43,295 bases of DNA from a virus. The notes under the pieces were generated by a model. It was not told the origin of the DNA. It worked only from the letters and a program-made list of their open reading frames with translations, and did not search any database. The DNA is taken from IMG/VR virus record IMGVR_UViG_3300013136_000015, positions 1-43,295 of that record; one strand, given 5' to 3'. The translations under genes and the position numbers were made by a program. Of this stretch, positions 1-6,549 are shown in pieces; within the stretch, counting starts at the first letter, position 1; every line of letters begins with the position of its first letter.

Positions 1-91
1 ATTCTGAGCTATAAACCCAGTGCCGGCTGAGGCAAGGAACATCTTTATTGATTCTTCCGCTTCGTTCATTCTTGCTAGGTCAGTATAGTCC

Positions 92-131
92 GCGGCACAG
101 AACCGGACAAACTGCGGCACAGAACCGGACA
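92..131. repeat. Two 18-bp direct repeats with 22-bp period
   Basis: The sequence GCGGCACAGAACCGGACA occurs exactly at 92-109 and again at 114-131, so the period is 22 bp. It lies just past the last phage gene. Mu carries adjacent 22-bp transposase sites (R1, R2) at its right end beyond mom, so these could be equivalent end sites. Read leftward on the minus strand the repeats start with TGT, so they could equally be the repeated terminus of an insertion sequence (IS21-like) that continues off the left edge. Confidence 0.6.
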
Positions 132-221
132 GAATAGGCGTTTTCAGCCGTGTGAATTCATGCACCATTCGTCCCGTGTCGCGTTGTCCTCAAACGAGTC
201 ATATTTAGCCCTCAAATCTCA

Positions 222-235
222 AAATTGCGCAATTT
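222..235. promoter_or_regulatory. 14-bp perfect palindrome in the left non-coding region
   Basis: AAATTGCGCAATTT is a perfect inverted repeat in the AT-richer non-coding stretch between the direct repeats and the methylase gene. A TATAAT hexamer follows at 251-256, but no well-placed -35 element and no plus-strand gene are visible. It could be an operator, or chance. I see no gene in 1-298. Confidence 0.2.
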
Positions 236-298
236 CGCAAACTGACCCACTATAATCCATATTAGAGTGCTTTGCATCAGGCTTCCAGCCATTCGCGC

Positions 299-946
299 TC
301 AAGCATAGTTGCGAATCAGCAGCTCATTGACACGCTTGCGTGCTTCAACTTTACGCGCCAGTGAGTACCGCGTCGTGACCTGCTCGATCTCCGCCCATTT
401 GTAGAGTTTCCTGATTTCAGCATGATCATTATAGCTCAGAAGGAACTTCCCTTTCAAGTGTTTCAGCGTCGCTGCAAGACGTTCATGCGCCCTCTCTATA
501 ATGTCCTTAATGTAGTCGCTCAGAATCGGTGCTCTATCGCTCAGTCGATAGCCGAAGCTCGGCTTGACCGTTCTGTCTCCGAAAGCCTGTCTGAGCAGCC
601 AGAAGAACCTGGCAGCCCGCTGCACCTCAGTAAGTATGACAGGCTGGAACGCCTGTCCCACAAGCCCTTGCTTGTCTCTCCTGAAATCTTCCTGGCTCGC
701 CAGCCTGAACCGCAGCTTTTCGAGCAGTTCAAGCGGCTTTTCTCGCACACATCGGAAGAAGTTCGTCAGATCGCCATGCCTGTCATTCAGGACCTCTGCC
801 TTGGACACGCTCGCCTCTTTACCGAACAGCACCCATGCAGCGCCGCAGAAGACCTCGATATACGTCGTATGCTCAGGAAACAGCTTCAGGATTTTCGGCC
901 TCAGCAGCCTCTTTCCGCCGACCCATCCGATTGGACTCTGTAACAT
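299..946 (-). CDS. D12-class adenine-N6 DNA methyltransferase-like protein lacking the DPPY motif
   Basis: The 215-residue protein begins like phage Dam-type methylases: WVGGKRLLRPKI (residues 8-19), the AdoMet-binding motif region EVFCGAAWVLFGKE (31-44) and VLND (52-55). The C-terminal part KGKFLLSYNDHAEIRKLY (165-182) is also typical. In the family, 45-60 residues including the catalytic DPPY motif separate the AHERLA-type segment from KGKFLLS. Here the two are joined directly near residues 152-162, so the catalytic motif is gone and activity is doubtful. Residues about 94-105 (GLVGQAFQPVIL) come from an in-frame B repeat at 637-663. A strong Shine-Dalgarno AAGGAGG (953-959) lies 6 nt before the ATG. 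The start overlaps the end of the com-like gene by 46 nt, as com and mom overlap in Mu. Confidence 0.75.
   Translation of the reverse strand: MLQSPIGWVGGKRLLRPKILKLFPEHTTYIEVFCGAAWVLFGKEASVSKAEVLNDRHGDLTNFFRCVREKPLELLEKLRFRLASQEDFRRDKQGLVGQAFQPVILTEVQRAARFFWLLRQAFGDRTVKPSFGYRLSDRAPILSDYIKDIIERAHERLAATLKHLKGKFLLSYNDHAEIRKLYKWAEIEQVTTRYSLARKVEARKRVNELLIRNYA
637..663. repeat. B-family palindrome inside the methylase gene
   Basis: GACAGGC (638-644) and GCCTGTC (651-657) form the stem. The unit matches the intergenic B copies at 6031 and 30315. It is in frame and encodes VGQAFQPVI. Confidence 0.8.
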
Positions 947-1101
947 GATTCGCCTCCTTGCGTCGATGACGCTCGAAGGCGTTCAGGATTGATCTCAAGC
1001 CGATTTATAGTCTTGCATCGGCCGCACTTACATTCAGCCGAAATGCTTATCGAAGCTTCAAACAGCTTCTTACCGCAAGTCTTGCATCTAACTTCGCCCA
1101 T
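901..1101 (-). CDS. com: Com-like zinc-finger translational regulator
   Basis: The 66-residue protein has the layout of phage Mu Com, a small zinc-finger protein that binds mRNA and activates translation of the overlapping DNA-modification gene. It starts MGEVRCKTCGKKLFEA, with C6-x2-C9 and C26-x2-C29 (plus C24) as likely zinc ligands; Mu Com has a similar RCKNCNKLLF start. The ATG at 1101 is preceded by AAGGA seven bases upstream. The frame stays open further upstream to 1257, so an N-terminal extension is possible. The last 46 nt overlap the methylase start, which implies translational coupling. Role by homology; zinc binding is inferred. Confidence 0.75.
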   Translation of the reverse strand: MGEVRCKTCGKKLFEASISISAECKCGRCKTINRLEINPERLRASSTQGGESCYRVQSDGSAERGC

Positions 1102-1257
1102 CACAATGTCCTTGTGATACAATGTCCTCATGTCGCGCGCTCTCAGAGCCGCTTTACGGTCAGTGCGCGATATTTGAGGAGTCTGCATCTTGCAGGGCCG
1201 AAGTGTTTTTTCGGTCGGTTTTGGCTGCATCAACAGCCTAAACTGCTCCTCAATCAA

Positions 1258-1371
1258 TCACCGGCTACGAAGACAATCCGCAGATTCCGGGCGCATGCCA
1301 TGCGCCCCTACCAATCGGCTGTTTCATCTGCGTCATCTGCGGTTGGTTCCCTTCTCTCCCATGCTACATCC
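1258..1371. repeat. E and D repeat island upstream of the com-like gene
   Basis: An E half-site near 1278-1290, a D half (GGGCGCATGCCATGCGCCCC, about 1289-1308) and an E right arm (1323-1343, ATCTGCGTCATCTGCGG) fill the gap between two genes. I see no gene here. Confidence 0.7.
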
Positions 1372-1560
1372 TCAGTCGCTTCCACCCTGTTTCTCGATCT
1401 CCAGCGCCACGGCCTGGCGATACAGCTCCAGCTCTGCGATCAGCCGTGACGAGCCTGACAACCCCAGCATCGAGACTTGCTGCTCCATAGCTGCAATATT
1501 CACGAGCATACTGAGTAGATTGGATGGCACTTTTTCATAGTCTATAATCGGCCGCGGCAT
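1372..1560 (-). CDS. Small hypothetical protein (62 aa) after the tail-fibre gene
   Basis: The ATG at 1560 has GAAAGGGG just upstream and begins 14 nt after the tail-fibre stop codon. The protein (MPRPIIDYEKVPSNLL...) is short, soluble and helix-prone, with EQQVSMLGLSGSSRLIAELE in the middle. Its position after the fibre gene would suit a small fibre-associated or chaperone protein, but I recognise no family. The longer reading that begins further upstream overlaps the fibre gene in another frame and is not credible. Confidence 0.6.
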   Translation of the reverse strand: MPRPIIDYEKVPSNLLSMLVNIAAMEQQVSMLGLSGSSRLIAELELYRQAVALEIEKQGGSD

Positions 1561-1574
1561 TGTGTTTCCCCTTT

Positions 1575-4562
1575 CTATCCCGACGCGACACGCTGCACGT
1601 ATATGCTGGCGTTGATGTATTGCATATATGCATTGCACGTTGTGACGGCTGGGTTCCCGGTTGCCGTGCAGTGCGGCGTGAATTGGTATGAAAATGTCCC
1701 ATAGATATTCCCTTGGCTCAATGAGGCAGGCGCAACGGCCAGATCTCGCCATGCACTCAACGTCTGCTGATTCTGGCCGACATAGTAATAGGCGATGCAA
1801 TATCCAGGCGCGCCGATATCTGAAAGGCATGTCCCGACTATGTTTCCGTTGTAGATCAGCTCGCCGTGCAGCCTGTATACGCTCCCGCCCACCGATGTGA
1901 ACACCAAGCTCGTGCCTCTCCCATAGATCAATCCAGGAATGACCAGTTCCGTGTAGTCCGCTGTTACCTGAGCGGTCCACGTTCGGGTTGGCTCATTGTA
2001 TCGGCTACAGACATTATGGTCATAGGCCATGGAATTCAAGGATGTGAAGCATAGCGAGCCTACAAGGACCTTGTCCGGCGAAAGCAGGTTCAGCTTCGAA
2101 TAGTTAGTGTCTGGCGCCTGTGTTGACAAAAAAAATGTGTCGTATCCAATATAGACATAATAGAACGTCCCCACAGACCCGGAAACCTGCAACGTGATCC
2201 CCTCTTGCGGAATCAGCCGCATCGAGAGATCCGGAAATACGATCGTGCATGGATCGGTAAGCGGCACGAGCTTGATGGTGTTGCTGTTCACCCGTTCCAG
2301 TCGCACTAGGATGCCCGCGGTTTTTTGCTGCTCATAAAGCATGTTCGCGGAAAGCGATGTCTGAATCTTCGCGCTGCTCCAGGTATCGTTGAATGTCGTC
2401 GCGGAATCGTCAATCTTGAGCTGCGAGAGCGGCGCAATTTCTTTGATGAAGTTTCCCGAAAAGTGGCTCTGCGCTGTGGGCCGGATGCGAGCCAGCCATC
2501 TCGCATTGTTTCCCGGCCAGTTGCCCGACAGATATCCATTCACGGGCGCCGTGAGGCAGCAAAAGAGCGCGCCTGCGAAATCACCCCAGAATGACCTATT
2601 GTTCGCCAGATACAGATAGAGGTCTTGGTCGGGATAATCTTCGATCGCATTTAGCGGCTGTAGAGGCGCATCAGGGCTATTTTCGTCATATTCCTGGACA
2701 ATATCCGTAGTCGCGCAAACGTGGACCCTGGCGTCGTCCTGATCATACGTCTGCACGGTCAAACCGGCCACATTGACCAGACCGTCCGTGCCCGTCCGCT
2801 TGGCAACCTTGAACGAGAAATCATCCACATTGACAAATCGGATGTCAGCCAACCCTGAATAATAACTTGGGCTGATCACGGGTTGCCTGATTGCTGTCAC
2901 GTCCGCGCTGGGTCGGAACATGCCCGCGCTGTCGGTCATGATTTGCCCGATATGCCGCGTCACATAGCCCGGCCACTGTTCATCGAGCCTGCCATGATCC
3001 GGCGCCTTCGGGCTCAGGAACGGCTTTAGGCGCATATCCAGCGAAGCGTCGTAATTGCCTTCCGCGGCGATGTCCTTCGAGGTCCACGGCCGATTCGTCG
3101 CGGGATTTACCGCATTGAAATTGAACTCATCCACATCGCCGGAAATGTAGATATAATGCTGCATATTTGGCGAAAGCGCGCCCGTCTCGCGTTGGATCTT
3201 GCCCGGCGCCTCGTCGTTCCATGAGACCCACGGATCGTTGGTCGTGATGTCATACTCCACGCCCAGATAGTGCAGGTTACCCGCGACGTAGATCTGCCCA
3301 TAAGCCCCGTCGAGCAGCGCGAACCGCAAAGTGTCGCCGTCCACGAACTGGACCTGGTAATCGCTGAAATCCCTCAATGTCTCCGGGAAATTCGTGGTCC
3401 TGGATATCAAGGAAATGTCCACTTCACGGAGAAAGAACGGACCGCCTTGCTCTGTGGGCGTGTCATCAGTCTCGACCTTGCCCACAAGCCTCGCATTGCG
3501 GCCAGGGCCGATTGTTGACAGGTAGCCATCAGTCTCGGGAGTGGTGGAGAGAAAGAGCCTGCCTCTAAAATCCCATGAGCCCCCCTCACCCTGACCCTCT
3601 CCCGGAGGGAGAGGGAAATGGACGCTGAAGGCGGCATCCCTGGAATTGGCCACGTAGATCCAATATTCCGTTTCAGGCTGCAAAATCACCGGCAAGATGC
3701 CGGCGCTACCAATTTCAAGGGTCGGCTGTTTGTTGGTCACCGCTGCGCTGCGCTCCGCTTTCACGAATTCGCCATTGACCCAGATCAGCCCCGAACCGCC
3801 CGGAATGGCTTCGAGGCTGATTTCGGTCGGGCTGATCCAGACCACACGCGCGTCCGGACTGACCATCTGCAAAAAACCAGGCGGCAAATGCCGTTCAGGC
3901 TCATCATCCTCCAGCCTGGAATGCTTCTCGCGTAGCCATTGGTAGCCATTCCAGAACAGCAGGACATTTGTTTCCACGACCGCGTGCAGCTCGCCCATCG
4001 AGCGGCCTGGATTGGGCAGGTCTGATTTGTTGTCCACGTTCCAATAGCGATGCAGCGGTTTGAATTCCTCCACCGAGGAATCCCAATAATAGAGCCTCCA
4101 GTAATATTGATTCGCGGTCGCGTCATAGAACCGGACGTTCCAAATCTCACCAAAGGGCCTCGGGCCAGTGGGCAGTTCCGAATAGGTGAGCGCAGCCCCG
4201 GCAATTCCAATCCCGATCCACTGCGTCCCGTCCCACCAGTAATCATGCTCCCATCTGCGGAACCGGCGAACATGCCCGTAGACATTCCCTTCGGGGCTCA
4301 CGCGATACAATTCATCCCCGTAATTGCCGTCGCAAAAATAGGGCATGGAGGCCGTGGCCGCAGTGTTTGACGGCGGCCAATCCCCCCCCTCACCCTGGCC
4401 CTCTCCCGCGAGGGGCGAGGGAATAGCGGGCAGATCGTCAGGCGAATCCAGCGGCGGCTGCTGAGGCTGCACATAGAGCATGAGGTTGAACCGCTGCGCA
4501 AGCTGCTCCAGACCGTCGCCGTCAAGCGAAATATCGACCGCAGGCCAGAATTTAGACGACAT
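1575..4562 (-). CDS. Large tail-fibre / receptor-binding protein (995 aa)
   Basis: The protein contains about four tandem copies of a fibre-type unit. Each copy has a sentence like YYIYV or LYLYLANN, followed by an LSTTAP-like or LTAPVNGYL segment and a stretch such as WPGNNARWLARI or GPGRNARLVGKV. Such units are common in trimeric phage fibres. The start is placed at MSSKFWPAVDIS (4562), because the 12 codons before it are translated C-repeat sequence; GAGGGAAGG lies upstream. Three repeats are embedded in frame: C at about 4383-4415 (SPLAGEGQGEGG), A at about 3684-3713 (GSAGILPVI) and C at about 3584-3613 (PLPPGEGQGEGG). It follows the collar-type fibre gene and probably acts in adsorption. 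Confidence 0.75.
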   Translation of the reverse strand: MSSKFWPAVDISLDGDGLEQLAQRFNLMLYVQPQQPPLDSPDDLPAIPSPLAGEGQGEGGDWPPSNTAATASMPYFCDGNYGDELYRVSPEGNVYGHVRRFRRWEHDYWWDGTQWIGIGIAGAALTYSELPTGPRPFGEIWNVRFYDATANQYYWRLYYWDSSVEEFKPLHRYWNVDNKSDLPNPGRSMGELHAVVETNVLLFWNGYQWLREKHSRLEDDEPERHLPPGFLQMVSPDARVVWISPTEISLEAIPGGSGLIWVNGEFVKAERSAAVTNKQPTLEIGSAGILPVILQPETEYWIYVANSRDAAFSVHFPLPPGEGQGEGGSWDFRGRLFLSTTPETDGYLSTIGPGRNARLVGKVETDDTPTEQGGPFFLREVDISLISRTTNFPETLRDFSDYQVQFVDGDTLRFALLDGAYGQIYVAGNLHYLGVEYDITTNDPWVSWNDEAPGKIQRETGALSPNMQHYIYISGDVDEFNFNAVNPATNRPWTSKDIAAEGNYDASLDMRLKPFLSPKAPDHGRLDEQWPGYVTRHIGQIMTDSAGMFRPSADVTAIRQPVISPSYYSGLADIRFVNVDDFSFKVAKRTGTDGLVNVAGLTVQTYDQDDARVHVCATTDIVQEYDENSPDAPLQPLNAIEDYPDQDLYLYLANNRSFWGDFAGALFCCLTAPVNGYLSGNWPGNNARWLARIRPTAQSHFSGNFIKEIAPLSQLKIDDSATTFNDTWSSAKIQTSLSANMLYEQQKTAGILVRLERVNSNTIKLVPLTDPCTIVFPDLSMRLIPQEGITLQVSGSVGTFYYVYIGYDTFFLSTQAPDTNYSKLNLLSPDKVLVGSLCFTSLNSMAYDHNVCSRYNEPTRTWTAQVTADYTELVIPGLIYGRGTSLVFTSVGGSVYRLHGELIYNGNIVGTCLSDIGAPGYCIAYYYVGQNQQTLSAWRDLAVAPASLSQGNIYGTFSYQFTPHCTATGNPAVTTCNAYMQYINASIYVQRVASG
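3584..3613. repeat. C-family palindrome inside the tail-fibre gene
   Basis: CCCTCACCCTGACCCTCTCC followed by a GGAGGGAGAGGG arm, read in frame as PLPPGEGQGEGG. Confidence 0.8.
3684..3713. repeat. A-family palindrome inside the tail-fibre gene
   Basis: CACCGGCAAGATGCCGGCG followed by CTACCAAT; identical in core to the intergenic A copy at 6433. It is read in frame as IGSAGILPVI. Confidence 0.8.
4383..4415. repeat. C-family palindrome inside the tail-fibre gene (N-terminal part)
   Basis: CCCCCTCACCCTGGCCCTCT and CGCGAGGGGCGAGGG arms, read in frame as IPSPLAGEGQGEGG. Confidence 0.8.
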
Positions 4563-4569
4563 GCGGAAA

Positions 4570-4777
4570 ATACCTTCCCTCACCCCGCCCTCTCCCAAAG
4601 GGCGAGGGTGAAAGATGTAACCCCTCTCCCAAGGGGAGAGGGTGAAAGATGTAATCCCTCTCTCCCCAGGGAGAGAGAACCGAGTTTGCCCTCTCCCTCT
4701 GGGAGAGGGTTGGGTGAGGGTCTCCCTGCTCTTCCTCTTTCCCCTCGCCCCCCGGGAGAGGGATGGGGTGAGGGCAG
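4570..4777. repeat. Tandem cluster of about five C-family palindromes
   Basis: The gap between the two fibre genes consists almost wholly of CCCTCTCCC...GGGAGAGGG units (about 4575-4608, 4620-4642, 4652-4680, 4688-4718 and 4740-4775) with slightly different sequences. No gene is visible. The minus-strand end of the first unit provides the GAGGGAAGG before the large fibre gene. Confidence 0.85.
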
Positions 4778-6019
4778 CTACGTCTTGATAATCTTCAGCA
4801 CAACCGCCGCAGGATGATAGTTATTATGCGCCTCCCCGCCGCCCTGCGCGGAGATTGTATGCGAGTGAGTGCCCGTCACATTCGGAGCGTTGCTGCCCGC
4901 AGACGGCGTATAAGCGCCGGTCGCTGAAGGGGTGCTTGTGCCGGTGCTGCCGCCGTGATTGTGGCTCGGCATCTGATCCACCGTCAGAGTGACCGTCTCA
5001 GCGCCTCCGGTATTTCCCACTGCATTGCCAAGTTGAGCCGTGCCGGTCCCGCCTGAACCGACCGCGCTCCGGCGGCGAAGGTCCGGCAGATTGAACGTTG
5101 TTGAGCCGTCGCCTATACCCCATGTCGTCCCTATGGCTGTGAACAGAGCTGCATAGGTCTCACGGCTCACTGCGGAACCATCGCACGCGAGCCAGCCGTC
5201 GGGTGCTGAATCGCCGCCGTAATCCATTATCATGCCCGCGGGCAGGGTTGACCCTCCCGGCACATCCACCGCCTTCAACACCGTTCCATCGATCTTGCAG
5301 TATTTCCCATCCTCAAGATTGCCGATGGTTCTCGCTCCATCGGTCCCAGTCAACGCCACGACGGTAGGAGAGGCCGCATTGCCGCCTAATTGCCCCGCGA
5401 GTTGAACCCTGCCTTTGACCTCGGCGGTAGCGTCCGGCACAGGAGCTACCCCCACCACTGTGGTCCCGGAGCGTCCCAACAATTCACCGTCGTCTATGGC
5501 GCCCATTGATAGCGATTGCCCACCAGATTCCTTCACCCCGACCACAAGAGGCTCGTCCGCTGTGCCGCTAAAATTGCCCGCCAACTTGAGCTTACCTTTG
5601 ACGTCGGCGGTGGCATCCGGCGTCGCGGTCGCGGGATACGGCCATTCCGTCCAGTTGCCCAGGATACTGGGATCGTCGCCAGTCAGGACATAGGCCTTGG
5701 TGACATCGGACCTCAACGCCATGTCCCGCTTCTGAGCCGTCAGGGCCAGCATTTCAACCTCAGAAGCCACGCTGAAGGTATCCCCGAGCGCTGCGGGCGG
5801 GAGTTTATTCATAGGGACCTGAACGTTCTGGTCCAATAGCAACGGCCCGCCGGCTTGGTCCGCGGAACCAACAAAATCCTCGAGCGCATCGGCTCGACCG
5901 CCCAGCGCGTCGGTCTCCTCAGCGATCGCGGCAAGATTATCATTGACCTTGTCCCACGCGGCAGGATTCAGGTCCGGGTTCTGAGGGTCAAGACTGATTG
6001 GATCGGGAGTATATGGCAT
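4778..6019 (-). CDS. Tail-fibre protein with tail collar domain (413 aa)
   Basis: The middle carries two copies of a fibre repeat, TPDATADVKGKLKLAG (about residues 133-148) and VPDATAEVKGRVQLAG (about 194-209). These resemble the KGxVxLA repeats of P2-type fibres. The C-terminal part is a clear phage tail collar domain: GDSAPDGWLACDGSAVSR followed by FNLPDLRRRSAVG, then a Gly/Ser-rich tip with HSHTISAQGGG ending in VLKIIKT. Collar domains usually mark receptor-binding fibres of contractile-tailed phages. The N-terminus (MPYTPDPISLDPQNPDLNP) probably attaches to the baseplate. The ATG is 37 nt downstream of a B repeat; AGGGATA is a weak ribosome-binding site. Confidence 0.88.
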   Translation of the reverse strand: MPYTPDPISLDPQNPDLNPAAWDKVNDNLAAIAEETDALGGRADALEDFVGSADQAGGPLLLDQNVQVPMNKLPPAALGDTFSVASEVEMLALTAQKRDMALRSDVTKAYVLTGDDPSILGNWTEWPYPATATPDATADVKGKLKLAGNFSGTADEPLVVGVKESGGQSLSMGAIDDGELLGRSGTTVVGVAPVPDATAEVKGRVQLAGQLGGNAASPTVVALTGTDGARTIGNLEDGKYCKIDGTVLKAVDVPGGSTLPAGMIMDYGGDSAPDGWLACDGSAVSRETYAALFTAIGTTWGIGDGSTTFNLPDLRRRSAVGSGGTGTAQLGNAVGNTGGAETVTLTVDQMPSHNHGGSTGTSTPSATGAYTPSAGSNAPNVTGTHSHTISAQGGGEAHNNYHPAAVVLKIIKT

Positions 6020-6030
6020 GATTCTGTATC

Positions 6031-6058
6031 CCTGTGGGACAGGCTTTCCAGCCTGTCA
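6031..6058. repeat. B-family palindrome
   Basis: GTGGGACAGGCTTTCCAGCC followed by TGTC, lying between the small coiled-coil gene and the collar-fibre gene. Confidence 0.8.
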
Positions 6059-6271
6059 TTTCGCTTTGCCTTTTCTTTTCAGCGGCTCGGCAGGTTGCGC
6101 TGCCTCTATTGCCGCCAGACGCTCATGGAGCGCGGCCAGCATCGTCTTCAGTTCCTGATTCTCGGCTGCAATGGCCTCAACCTTGCGGCTCTGCGGGCTC
6201 GGCGCGGGGACTCGCCAGCCCCTTTTTTTGCCGGCCTTCATGCCTTGCGGCGGATTGTCATATGGATTCAT
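6056..6271 (-). CDS. Small coiled-coil protein (71 aa)
   Basis: The ATG at 6271 (MNPYDNPPQGMKAGKKRG) is preceded by GTGAGGGCAAAA. That ribosome-binding site is the end of a C repeat (6279-6312). The first 30 residues are basic and Pro/Gly-rich. Residues about 31-62 (KVEAIAAENQELKTMLAAL...) are a heptad-type coiled coil, and the tail is Lys-rich. It sits between the DUF4815 protein and the collar fibre, so it may be a small fibre linker or assembly factor. Family unknown. Confidence 0.6.
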   Translation of the reverse strand: MNPYDNPPQGMKAGKKRGWRVPAPSPQSRKVEAIAAENQELKTMLAALHERLAAIEAAQPAEPLKRKGKAK

Positions 6272-6278
6272 TTTTGCC

Positions 6279-6549
6279 CTCACCCTAACCCTCTCCCGGA
6301 GGGAGAGGGGCGGATGTAGGGGAAGTTCGCGAACCGCCCCTACCTTGTGGTGGAGGGGTGCCGGATCATCTTCGTGACCTCACGAAGATGATCCGGCATG
6401 CTTTCCCAGCGCCCCTCGGGTTTGCTGCGCTGAATCACCGGCAAGATGCCGGCGCTACAAATACTCAAGAGTTTTTGGGAGGGGGTCCGGGGGAAGACCT
6501 TTTTGCAAAAAGGGCTCCCCCGCTTTTCTTCCCATGGCTCGCCTCGCCA
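6279..6549. repeat. Repeat island C - G - A - F
   Basis: C repeat at 6279-6312. G hairpin at 6359-6398 (18-bp stem with loop ACCT) with its tail TGCTTTCCCAGCGCCCC. A repeat at 6433-6460. F element at 6471-6523 with hairpin CCTTTTTGCAAAAAGG (6499-6514). The order G-A-F is the same as at 15072 and 25902. No gene is visible. The island lies directly downstream of the 1631-residue gene. Confidence 0.8.

Noticed and set aside
228-256. Plus-strand promoter with TATAAT at 251-256
   Set aside because: No -35 hexamer at 16-18 bp and no plus-strand gene downstream; chance match in AT-richer DNA.
1102-1257. N-terminal extension of the Com-like protein to 1257
   Set aside because: It needs a TTG start. 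Com proteins begin close to the first CxxC pair, and the ATG at 1101 has AAGGA in place.
3785-4285. 166-codon minus-strand frame inside the tail-fibre gene
   Set aside because: Alternative frame of a gene with clear fibre repeats; composition is Arg/Ser/Trp-rich.
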